From contig NC_064447.1 in assembly GCF_023343835.1 (NCBI RefSeq), positions 744,001-808,000 on the forward strand: 64,000 nt of DNA, given 5' to 3'. The notes under the pieces were generated by a model, which saw only the letters and a list, made by a program, of their open reading frames with translations, searched no databases and was not told where the DNA came from. The stretch's first letter is position 1. The number at the start of each line of letters is the position of its first letter. The stretch is from Lagopus muta (taxonomy: Eukaryota; Chordata; Aves; Galliformes; Phasianidae). The translations under genes were made by a program, and so were the position numbers. This document shows, one piece after another, positions 47,203-59,200 of this stretch.

Positions 47203-47407
47203 AGTGAGGTGCTGGAACAGCTGCCCAGAGAGGCTGTGATGCCCCGTCCATCCGTGGAGGTGTTCAAGGCCAGGTTGGATGGGGCTCCGGGCAGCCTGGT
47301 CTGGTATTAAATGGGGAGGTTGGTGGCCCTGCATGTGACAGAGGTGTTGAAGATCCATGATCCTTGAGGTCCCTTCCAACCCTGGCCATCCTGTGACTCT
47401 GTGATTC
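47203..47407 (+). repeat. CR1 LINE 3' end
   Basis: GAGGTGCTGGAACAGCTGCC through CCTTGAGGTCCCTTCCAACC matches the last 200 bases of the copy at 11,905-12,515 with few differences. Confidence 0.93.
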
Positions 47408-50400
47408 AGTTCTCCCTCAGACAAATGAACTTTGCCCGTGGCAGTGCCCTGAACGTTTCAGTAGCATATCTATGGATGTGTTTGTAATCAGAGGTTCAGC
47501 AGAGCTGCTCTGGGGGAGCATAGCTATATTGGCAGCCCTGGCTCTGCGCACTCAAGCAGGATCAACTCTTTACCTTCATGGGACAGTTGCTTGCTTGAAG
47601 ATTTGGGATGCAATTTCCATGGCTTGGAAAAATTCTCTTATTTTTGAAATAGGGAAGGAGGCAGTTAATGAAATATTCCCAGATGTGGGTAGGGTTGGTC
47701 ATCAAAACTGCATTCTGCCTCCACCCTTGTGGAAATGCATTGCAGGGTAGCAATGACTGGAAAAGATCAGCTGTGTTGTATCGGATCATTCAACTGCTTG
47801 GAGAAAACGAGAGAGATAAAACATGAAAAGGGGTTCGATATATGCTTCCAGCATTGCACTTCTTATAGTGTTCTCCTTCCTCTAAACACTGACATATATC
47901 TTCTGCACGGGAAAATTACCAGACAATCTGTTATAAGCCTGTACATCTTTAAAGTGTCACAGTGCCATACCTCAGGGTGATAAGAAACTTTCTCTTAAGA
48001 ATACCCTTTGCTGACCAAAACAGACAAGTTAGCATCTTGATAAAGAGAAGCTTTGGGGTTTAGGATTTACAAACCCATTGCCTGACATTTAATATGAGGT
48101 TGTTAATTTCTGAGGTCACAAAGCAAAGATTGAAGTACAAAGCAGCTTCCGGGCAGGTGTTGTGTAGGATGAAATCTTAGTTTAGGGATTTGTTCTCAGC
48201 TCCATATTCAAGGCTTGAGTCTAATTCTTCAGATGCAGAAAATTGCCAGTGTTCCCCTGAAGACCAATGGAAGAGGATATGTTGGCTGTCTGCTTGCCCC
48301 ATTCACAGTTGTGTTATTTTGCAAGCGTGTTTTTTCTACATCCTCATTTGCCCTGAAGTCTCCAGAATGAAAATACATGACCTCTTGTATTTGATGCCTA
48401 CTGTGCTCTGTAAACAGCAGTGGGAAGAAAGTAGATGTGACCTTTTCAGGCTGCTAAATAACTCCATACACTGCAGTGTCCTGGAAACTGAAAAATGTTA
48501 CATGATGCAAAGATCACGGCTCATTCACATCTCTAATGAGAGTGGGAGGTTTTCTGTCTTACTGTAATCGTTTTGGCCCCCAGGCTGTAAGCTGTAAGCT
48601 GGGTTACAACATGTAGCTGACACACAAATTCAGCTCTCAAAGAGCAGATGTGTTTAGGAGGGTTTGTATGGCACTGTTGTCCTGAGCTACTCTATCTAAC
48701 TGAAGAAGTGATGCCCTTTTTGCCACCTTCTGCTATCAGTGCATCAGTTGCAGTCTTTTTTTCTCTTGAGACGTTTTAGCTCAATGTAGGAAATCAAAGG
48801 AGGCAAACTAAGCACAGTATTGTGTCAAAGTGCAAATCCTGGATTCTGAGTGTGTCTCCCACATATTCACAGGCTACATGGGCAGATCCAGAGTTGTAAA
48901 CCTCAAAACACACATGCACAATGTACCCTTCGATCCTCCAATGGTCTGGAATTTCCTTTGTGTTCAACAGCACCTCAAATAGAGGGCTTTGGAAGGACAA
49001 AAGGTAAAAATGAGCATGCTTTTACAGACCCCTTGCTTGCATCTGCCTCTATTCTCCTGCTGACCAGGAGCCATTTGGGCACAGGATGTGGTGCTGGCCC
49101 AAGTTCAGAACCTTTCCCTGCCCATTTCTCCTTACAATTTTACATAAAGGCAGTGTGCTATCAGTGTCCCAGTCAGAACTCTGGATCAGCAAGTGTAAGT
49201 GGTCCCATGTCTATGGAGACATCTGGATTTCTGGTTGCTTTCCAGTGCGTTTCTGCAAATGGCTGATTTTCAGCTTCAGAGCACATAAAAAATTTAAAGA
49301 ATCACTAAACGCTAAGTAAAAAAAATACAGTGGAGTTCTCTGCACTCAGTGAAATTATTGAAGCAATAAAGAATAATGCTTTTGCAGATGAGGCTCCAGA
49401 CCAAGCAGTGCAGAAGCAAATCAATAATGTCATACTTCTTGCCAGAATCAAAATACTTGTGGAAGTAGCTGTGGAGTGAAAGGGGAAAAGGTTTGCTTCA
49501 ATCAATCATTCTTGTCATATTAGTGCAATATCACAGACCAAACTCACTTGCTTGCTAGGGCCTTTGAGCTTGAAAAGCATTTAATCAAAAATGTTGAGGC
49601 ACTGTTTGTCCTGGAGGCTTGTAATAAAGGGAGCATTTGATGGATAGAGGGAAGGCAGACCTGAACCAGTGAGGTTGTATCAGGTCCTGGGCTTTTCCTT
49701 TGCATGGTTTGTGCAAAAAGGATATTCCTAAAGCTGCAAGCCTGATGTTTCTTTCAGAGAATTTCACTGCTTGTTCAACCCATGAAACTGTGGGAGCAAT
49801 GCTCAGTCAGGGTGCACTGGCTGAGAGGAGTGTGCTTGATATCTTACTGTTTGTAATGCAGTACTGCAGGGGAGCCCAGCCTTGCCCAGTTCTGCACTGT
49901 TAGCTGTTAGGAGCTCACAGTATTATGTGGGCCTGTTCATGGGGAATTGACAGTATAAATGACTACAAGACGCTTAGAGCAGAGAAAGCCCTAATGAAGT
50001 TAAATGATCTGCTGAAGAAACCTGTAGTAACAATGAGAACTGAATGCAAATCTCCTGAATCGTAGTCCCATACCCAGCAAGCCATCCTTCTAATCCAACC
50101 AGGAAGGTATTGATGGCCACTAGGCTATGTGAAGGCTTGAAGCACTTCAGGATTTGGAACAGAAGCTGTGTTCTCTGCTCATTCTGAGGAATAGTGGAAG
50201 GATCTAGAATTAGAAATTGTGGTTCAGTTCTTCCCTCTTCAGCTTCTGAATCAAAAACAAACCAAAATAAAAACCCCCAAACAACAAACTTGTAAAATAT
50301 GAGATCCATCTCCTGATTACTGAGAACAGGATTTTCAGCCTCTCATAAGGCAGGTCAAACAACACACATAAAGTTTTCCCTCCTTTCTTTGGGCCATTAG

Positions 50401-51491
50401 AGAATTAAATTGATTTCATCATTTTCAGTATCATTTCACGACAGTCAATAGTACATCTTCCAAATTGTATCAGTGCCTCGTACCATAATACCCATCTGGG
50501 AAAAGGAGAAGCTGCCCCTTGCAGACACAAAGGCATTTAAAATTCTCCTACAGAAAATTATTCAAACAGAACAGTACGACAGCAGTAATTTTCCAGCTCT
50601 CTTCTCCAGCAAATAGATTCTTTCGTAAGAATGAAATTATTTGCTGCTCTTTTTTTCTTCTCCCACCAAGTAGTCTAAACTCACCATTATGTCGAGGTGT
50701 TTAGATCAAAAGAGAATACACTCAGTAATTCTGCTGCAACAGTCATAGGCACTAAATGAATCGTCAAGAAGTCAACATAGGGGGTGGGAGGAATCAATTC
50801 TGACAGTGTACTCAGTTGCACCACTGTGACTTCTTACCTGGAGGCTTATTTTCTGGTTGGAAGAGGCAGGGCTGCCATCCTGGCTGCTGTGTGCCTTGGG
50901 AATGAGGCAGGAAAGGCAGCAGGAACCAGAGCACAGATTCACACTTCTGGAGGGTTTTATTTTTTTTCCCATCCTGAGCTACAGTTCATTTTCCATAACT
51001 ACTTATTGAAAAATACTTTGTCCCTGGCTGACTCCTTTACAGATGATCCTCCTCCTCCTCAGTGAATTACAGTGGTATAAAAGAGCTACTTGCAGTATCA
51101 TCAAGATTTCCTTGTAAATGTATTCTGCATCAGTAACAGGGTGCAGATGCGATCCAGAGCAAAAATTGAGCTTAGCCATCCTGCCCTTGACTCTCGCATA
51201 TAAAACCATGAACGTGTATATTTCTAGTGTTGGATCACACCTGGCTGGAGAACGTTTGTCAACGGGTTTGCACCAAACACAGCTGCAGTCTTCCTTCCAG
51301 CTCCCAACTAATTGTTTTCCCAGTCTCCTGATGTCAGCTGCTGTCTACGGCCTTAGGAAGCTGCTGCTGGTGCCTCTGCCTAGGTTAGAAGGCAGAGAAA
51401 GCATGTCATGTGCAGCTGTGATTTGTCACTTACTGGCTCAGTACTACTGCCCATGGGCCAGCAAAGATTAGCCATCATACTTTAGGGTAAG
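47408..51491. other. No supported gene; one protein-like open stretch
   Basis: A frame at about 49,312-49,479 without a start codon reads like protein (see the findings). The 138-codon frame at 48,850-49,266 is in the same phase but looks random. Nothing else is recognisable. Confidence 0.5.
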
Positions 51492-52230
51492 TCATGGAAT
51501 CATAGAGTTACATAACAGTTTGGGTTAGAGAGAACCTTTCAGAGCATCTTGTCCCAACCCCCTGCTGCAGGCAGGGACACTTCCCATAGCCCAGGTTGCT
51601 CACAGCCCCATCCAGCCTGGCCGCAAGTGCTTCCAGGCAGGAGGCATCCACAGCCTCACAAGGCAATCTGTGCCAGTATCTCACCACACTCACATTAAAG
51701 AATTTCTTCCTGATATCTAGTCTAAAGCTACCCTCTTCCAGTTTAAAACAGTTTCACCTCATCCTGTTGTCATACCCTTATAAACAGTCCCTCCCCAGCT
51801 TTCCTGTAAGCCTCTTCAGGTCCTGGAAGGGTGATAAGTTCCCGTCAGAGCCTACTCTTCTCCAGGATAAAGAGCCCCAGCTCTCTCAGCCTTTCCTCAC
51901 AGGGAAGGTGCTTCATCCTTCTGATAATCTTAGTTCTCTCTTCTGGACCTGCTCCAACAGCCCTATGTCCTTATTGTCCAGAACTGGACACAGTGCTCCG
52001 GGCTGGCTGTCATGAGAGCAGAGCAGAGGGACAGAATCACCTCCCTCTCCCTGCCGGTCACACTTCTCTTTAGGCAGCTCAGGATATATTTGACCTTCTG
52101 GGCTGCAAGCACACATTGCTGATTCATGCTGAGTCTTTCATCCTCTGACACCCCCAAATCCTCCTCCTCAGGGCTGCTCTAAAGCCATTCTCCACCCAAC
52201 CTGTATCTGTGCTTGCTATTGCCCCAACTG
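51492..52230 (-). repeat. CR1 LINE 3' portion, about 0.74 kb
   Basis: On plus it begins TCATGGAATCATAGAGTTAC, holds CCAACCCCCTGCTGCAGGCA and CTCAGCCTTTCCTCACAGGG, and ends in text matching the CR1 segment before CCACCCAACCTGTATCTGTG. It is the same subfamily as the interrupted copy at 20,452. Confidence 0.92.
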
Positions 52231-53106
52231 CTGTCTTTTTGTTGTTTTTTTATTTGTTTGTTCATTCCACAAGGCATTCCACAATTTCCAGAGTACGAGA
52301 GCAAATTGAAAACTGACTGAAAGCACATCCCTGTTCTGGCCAGACTTAGAGGCATTCACTGAACAAGCCTGCACCTGAACTTTAGGGCTTTTCAGTTGCT
52401 CAGCCCAAACCTCTATCTTCTGTAACCCTGAAGGTTTTGCAGCATCACTTGGGGCAAACAGCTCAGTGTGATCCTCTTCTGATGAGGGTGATCTGCATGC
52501 CTCTATTTGATGGACCCCTGAGTTGGAAAACTTTCTTTTTCAGCATATCTACAGGATTTTCCAAAGCATTGCAGAAGGAAAATATTTGCTCACCTCTATT
52601 GGCTCCAGCTGGAAATGATCCCTATGGTAAAGTAAAGCTGCTAGCAATAAGCAGAGCTTGATAATTTTGGGCAAAGCACCATTCTAATGTAGTTATTTAC
52701 CTTCTGGCTTTATCCCTTGAGTGATATCTGCTAGCTCAGACATTTCTGCAGTGTACATGGTTTCGTTTGTAGATGTACACAAAGTTTACAAGAGCTCTAA
52801 ACACTCCAACTGTCCAAGCTGAACTTGGAAATTGTTGTTTCTTATTGTTGATCTGATTCAGTGCTTCCCAGTTTGTATCCTACCTGAAGATGCATATATA
52901 TGGCAGCAGAGTAACATCTCCTCCTGTGACTGCAATGCTTAAGTCCACAAAAAGCCATGGGGAACATTGACAGAAATCTCACACGAGCCCATCTGGGCAA
53001 GCACATCATATTATTTTGATACATACCACTGCTAACAGGCTGGTAATGGAAAATCTGCTACGGGAAGGAGATTTGAACAGGAAAAAGTGCAGCCATGATT
53101 GAGAAA
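52231..53106. other. No gene seen
   Basis: A T/G-rich tract directly follows the CR1. The rest holds only short frames. Confidence 0.55.
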
Positions 53107-53111
53107 GGTCT

Positions 53112-53448
53112 TGTATGGTAACTGCTGAGTCCCAGCCTGAACCACTGACTGAGACCTGGGGAAAGGACCTGGTCAGCCCTGGCAGCACAGGTGAATGCAA
53201 TTCAGCTGTGTGACTGGAAGAGGTGGAGCCTGGCTGCACCTCTCTTAGACCTCCTTTAAGGGCTGACTGCCACTGGGGAAGGATTTCCTTCTAGAGGTCC
53301 CTCTTTGGTGGAGTTTTCCCCTGGGAGCTGAGATGTTCAGTGATGGGTGAGCACTTTCCCATTGTAACACCTTTCCTTTGCTCTAGTCCCTTTGTCTTTG
53401 CACCTCCTGTGTCATCATTCCACTGCACTGATTTTTCTGATCGTTACA
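53112..53448 (+). mobile_element. Solo LTR, family member B
   Basis: It starts TGTATGGTAACTGCTGAGTC and ends GATCGTTACA, so it too has TG...CA ends. It is flanked by GGTCT (53,107-53,111) and GGTCC (53,449-53,453), a 5-bp duplication with one mismatch. Shared blocks with member A include GCCTGAACC, GCACAGGTGAA.GCAATTCA and the CACTGGGGAAGG/CACCAGGGAAGG stretch. It is about 40 bp longer and more diverged. No internal retroviral sequence adjoins it. Confidence 0.75.
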
Positions 53449-53453
53449 GGTCC

Positions 53454-55990
53454 CTGTAGTGCATTAACCAGCCAGATGAAGGGGTTTCCATCCCACTGTG
53501 AATATAAACATGCTCTTAATGAGAGCATGTCGGGAATTGTCAGGAACTGTTTTAAGTGAAAACTGCTACTTCTCCAAGCACCATCTGTTAAATTGTAGAA
53601 TTGCAACCTGAGGTGATACAGGAAGGGGAGGGAGAGGAGCCCTCTGCTTGTCTAAGAATACCACCATTACAGTTTGATGGGAGTTGTTTCTGATAATGTT
53701 GCTTGTAACCGTTCATGTCATGTAATTCAGCCTCCGTGGGAGTTCATACTGAGCCAGAAAACCTATCTCTAAAAGCTACTAGTGATCATATCTGTTTGTC
53801 TACAGCTACTCCATCTGTGCCCCCTCATTCTCGCAGGGGCACATCTAGGTTCATGTAAGAGAAGTGCCCCTGGAGCACCTGACTGAGACAAATCTGTCAT
53901 TCCAGATTTTCTCCCACCTCAGATCAGGAAAATGCAGACTGTTCTTCCTGCATAATTTGGCTGAAACTGACAGTGGCCATTCCCCTGGTTGTATTACCCA
54001 TTTGCTAACCAGCAGACTATATTGATGGGCAGATAAAGGAAATGAGAGGTTAAACATAAATTTTCTCTCCTAGCGCTTGCAGAAGTCTGATGTATAAAAT
54101 GCCTGGGAACATACTGCGTGCCTCTGATAGCTGAGCTTCTCTGAGTACTTGATGTTGATAGGTACCTCTTCATATGCTGCTCCAAAGATTTGCAGGTACC
54201 TTAAATCACGGGCTTTTCTGCTCATCTGGGAGCAGCTGAGGGGGCTGACAAAACTTAGGGAGGGCTTTTGCTGTACTTGCCTAAGGGACAGTTGGAGGGA
54301 GAAGCATTTGCTCCTGGAAAACCTGTGTTCATTGCCATCCAGCAAAAGGTTCAGTTCAGTCCTTTAGTGTTTTCCATCCACACGTGCAAGGTAGTATGTG
54401 GCCACAGGTTTGCAGAGATTTGTTCCCTGCCCTGGGTCAACTATGGGCCAAAGGCAGGAACTGCTTGAACTGGAACAGCAGAATCTGCTTCTGTTTCTGA
54501 GCAGCAGCAGTGTGTCTCTCTGGGCTCTGCTGATGTTTTATCTTTTGAAACCCATCTGTGTTCTATTGTGTGCTGCTCATGAAGGTTATTGGAAAGAAAT
54601 TGGGAAGTGAAAATGATTGCAGCTGCGGAGTGACATTCTGCAAAAACTGCTCTGACCTCAGCAAGGGTCTTCACAGCCCACCAGGCTCACCATGGCTCTC
54701 CTCCAAAAGCCAGCATGAAATTCTATTGTGCTCAGCTCCCCTTTCAAGGGGAAGGGGGGATTATATCATCATGTAACACTGTCAGCCGTACCACGGGCCT
54801 CAGAAGGTGAAAGATTTGTATCTTGTTGCTGTTATTATCAGCATTTACTGTAACATTTTGAGTACCATCATTTCTTCTGGAATGACCACCAGAGACATCT
54901 ACCACCAGCAGACCTGGATATTCAGATATAATTTCTTGTGTTTTGTTTCTTTACTCCCAGTGACAGTTCCTTCTGATAGCACTCCCACACACGACTTCAG
55001 GAATTATAACTGCTGTAGACTGAATGCCTCAGGAGGTGATCTCCGTAAATTGGCAGCTTTGCCTCTGTAAATCTTCTGCCAACTTGTGGAATTTGTGCGG
55101 TTCATCCTTTAGGCTAACAGCCTCTTCATATTTAAGCACACACATACGTGCACCCTTCCAGGGAGTTTTTCATCTTAACTTGGAAAAGCATTGCAACTTT
55201 CTGGCTCTTCTGTTACCCATTAAAATGAAAGCTGGTTCTGTCTTTTATATGATAGCCATTTTGGCTGGTAAGACACTATGTCTGGTCCTGTGGTAACATT
55301 GGTGGAGAAAAGGGGTTCTGGTTTTGGTCTTTGTTGTGTTTGTGCTGGGCTTCTTAGGATCAGCAGTTAATGTTCACGATAGCTAGTGTAAGAACTGATA
55401 AAATCATCATTATCCCTGTTAAATATAGAGAATACAGTGTCCTTGACCTGCATTGTTCCATAATCACATTTGTGTAGCTTGTCTGTGCATCCTATGTCCT
55501 ACAGTGTTCATCTGAAAACCTACACCAACCAAAAGGGCTGTTGAAAGACCATCAATACATGCTCTTAATTAGTCACAGACCTGTTGTGCTCCTTGCTTGT
55601 AAAATAATTTGCTCATGGCTATCTTCTCATATTGCTCTTACTTCTCTTAATCAGTTCTGGCAAGGAAATCCTGGCTGCAGTGAGCATGCCTGACACAAGG
55701 TGGAAAATACAGCCAGCACTTGGGTTTGTGACACTAAACCTTTTGCTCCAGAAAGGGACAGATACATCAGGAATAAGATCTCTATAAGTTCTTCAAAACA
55801 TGACAGATTTTAGGGGTCAGCTGCAAAATTCAGTAGCAGGAATTTATGCTGAAGATGTTGTCTTGAACGCTGGTTTGAATTTCCTCATAATTTGCTTAAC
55901 TGCTCTGACAGACACTTCACCCCTTGCTGTAACACAGTGGCTACTTGGGGCCAAGTGCTGCATTTTCGGATAATCTTGAGAAGTGGCCCC
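53454..55990. other. No gene seen
   Basis: Several frames of 60-90 codons overlap on both strands near 54,000-54,700. None has homology or paired splice sites. Confidence 0.5.
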
Positions 55991-56221
55991 ATGTAAACTT
56001 AACAAGGTTGAGCAAGATTTAGGTTAAATGTAAGGGAGAAGTTCTGCATCCAGAGGGCAGTGAGGCTCTGGCACTGCTGCCCCCATCTATGGTGGTGCCC
56101 AAGGCCATGCATGAAGCCCTGGGCAGCCTGAGCAGGGGGGTGGGGGGGCAACCAGCCCATGGCAGAGGGCTGGAAGGGTTGGAATTGCGTGGGCATTAAG
56201 CCATTCTGGGGTTCTGTGATT
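55991..56221 (+). repeat. CR1 LINE 3' end with internal deletion
   Basis: ATGTAAACTTAACAAGGTTG (matching 14,484-14,503) is joined near 56,016 to ATTTAGGTTAAATGTAAGGG (matching about 15,010). About 0.5 kb present in the 14,190 copy is missing. The 3' end is GGGGTTCTGTGATT. Confidence 0.9.
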
Positions 56222-59200
56222 TAAGGCACAAGGGCTGCTGCTAGCTCAGGCTGGCACAGAAGCTGGGTGCTGGAGCAGTGTGTGGTGAAGAGCCCCTTGC
56301 TTTCCCAGCCAAGAGATGCTGGGTCCCTGCTGCCCTGATAGCACCTCTTGGACTTTCCTCGATCTCTGCTCCCTGGCACCTTGCTTTACTGCAGGGTTGG
56401 AGCAGTCACTGTCTCTTCTTGTTGCTACACTGAAGCAAGGGGAGAAATTATGTGGAAACTGAAGGAATAACTGTGGACACACATGGGCAGGTTCTGCAAT
56501 CAGGCTGCCTCAAGACAGTAGAAACTACTATGAGGGGGAGTAAGGATGAGATGCTCCCAGTTCTCAGATGCTCTATTCCTCAAAGCAGTGGCCATAAATC
56601 TGTGAAAATAGGCTTGGATCCTGCATTCAAAGCTTTGTTTATGTAGCTGGTGATTTCTGTAGTATCTGTTCTGATTTTGCTCTTACTCTGCTAATGTTAT
56701 GGTAATCCTGAAGTGCATGCCAGCAGGCAGAATGAGAATTGGGTACCTCTTGTGTTTGATGCATAACCGATATATTATTCACATACTAGCTGGAATGACC
56801 ATCCTGGTGCATCTATTGCTCACTTGGAGTTGTTCATTCAAGGACGTCTCCCTGGGGTTGGGACTTGGGTACCAAGACCCCATAAGCTAGCAGTGCTGTG
56901 AGTTCTGTTGTCTCAGAAGTTGGTGTGGGCCATGCTGAAAGAAGGTATTCACTGAAATGGCATTGGCAAAGGAGCTATGGGGTCAACAACTTTACCATCA
57001 GACTCACTTGTGGAGTAAATAAGTGATTAAATATGTGAAAAAGTTAGAAACAAAACATGAACAATTTTAATGGAGGGTTATACAGTCTGCTAGACAAAGT
57101 CTTCGAATATTTTTACTACAATATACACAATTGTGACCAGTTTGGCAAACTTTCCTTGTAGGTACAGCTTATGTTACCCAGATTAATGCACGTGGGCTAG
57201 TTTCCCAAGTAAAAAAGCTTCATAAGGGATATGATCCTGTTGGTGTGTCACTGCCTTTGGTATCGCTAGCTAAAGGTGAAATATTTTTGTTTTGCTCTGA
57301 ACCTACATGACTGTGCAACACAAAAGAGGAAGCACAGGCCACATCTTATTTTGATGCAAAGGTTATTTCAGATAGGCAACTACAGGACTTTGTAATCATC
57401 TTAAATTAGAAGTGCTGGTAATTATCCTGTTTCAAAGTGGATAGTTACAGTATTTGTAACCAAAACTTACTTGGCAGCTTTTAGAATGGGAGTGAGAGCT
57501 GTTCTCCTGTTGCTCGAGATGAGGCGAGTGGAGGCATGAGATGTACCACCTCACAGCTGCACTCAAATCTGCTTCCTGACAACATGAATGCTGATGTATT
57601 TGGAAAAAATAACCCAGCACAATCTGGTAGAAAATATCCATGGTGTGCACTGCAGAAACTCAACAGAAACTTCATGATGGAAAAAAAGTCTCCATTGTCT
57701 ATCAGTCTTCTAGGGTTTGATAAAACTGCACTAAAACTGTTCCCCAAAGCACAGCCTTGATGTCAAACCCAATTCCATACAAAGGCTCTACTCAGAATAT
57801 AGGGTGTGACTGGCACTTATGATTGGTTCTCTGTGTGTGAGATGGTATCACTGCGTGTTTAGAACTGGATACAGAAGCAGCTATCAGCAAAGCTTTTCTT
57901 CTCGTGTAAAACTTCATGCACATATTACCTCTCATGATATTTTCATAACCTGTCCTACAGACTTCTTCAGGTACTCTTCTTTTTTGGAGTCTCATATTTA
58001 GTTAGTGCCTTGCCTTCCCACCAGTCCTGTGGTATCTCTTCATCTCATAAATATCTTCTGTATTTTCTGGATATGTTCTGCCCTTCCCTCTGTATTTTTG
58101 TTGTTGTTGTTGCTGTTGTGGTTGGTTGGTTTTTGTGGTGTGAGGAATTATGATGCTAAGAGATTGTGTCATTTGTTATCTGTCATGCTTGAGGGCAAGG
58201 TAGAAAAGTATTACCAGGAGGAGTAATTTGCACAGAGCACAAGTATTCCATGTTCTCCTCTAAGGGAGACATGATGAAAACCTGTGAGATTGAAAGGATG
58301 GCATGAATTCGAATCAAATTCATTCTCTCCTATAAGCATATGAATTGATATAATAGGCTTCAAAAATGCTGGATTCTTCTGACCAAGATGTTTGTTGTGT
58401 CTTGCTCAGAAGTTTTATCCTTCTCCTTGTGTTACATTCAGTCTGCTAAATATAGATAATTTTCTGACATTCAGACATGAAGGAAAGGTAATTAGTGGTG
58501 TTTGTGTACAAAAAAAAAAAAAAAAAAAAAAGGCAGTTTTGTGCAGGAAAAACATAAACTCTGTCCTTCGTTTCCACGACAGAGAGCAACTGTAAAACTA
58601 ACACAACTATTTTTTCCTTCTCAGGGAAAGGGAGAAAATTGACTTCTCTAGTCAAAAATGTACTCACTACTTGGAAAAGTTGGTCCAAAGCTGCACTTGA
58701 GCAACTTTTAATTGAGTCTGTTTAGTAGCAAATCATGTTCATGAACAAATGAAAATTGGAATTTGAATTGGGACAATATCAAATTGAATTAGGTGCAGAT
58801 AATTATCTGGTTCTCAACTTACATCAATCAGCTTAGCTTCATCAGCTGAAGAACATGTGCCTGACCCACTTGCTGTTGTCATCAGAGTTCTTCTATACGA
58901 GCATTAGAATCATTAAATCAATAAGATGGAAAAGAACTGGCAGCTGGAACCACTGCTGATCCTGAAGGCTCCAGCAAGTCCAGAGATGCTTCCTACATAC
59001 AGACAAAACTGTAAAGAGCAAATAAAAGCTGCATTTCTCGCAAAGTGGATCTCAGCTTTTGGCTGAGTCTGCTTATTTTTCTTGGCAAGCACAGCTCTAC
59101 ATGTGCGGTGGTGCCAGATGGGTAGCCTGACTTCATTAAGGCAAGGAGAGGTTGGCATGGGGCTGCACATGCATGACATTAAATTGACAGTTGTGGTGAA

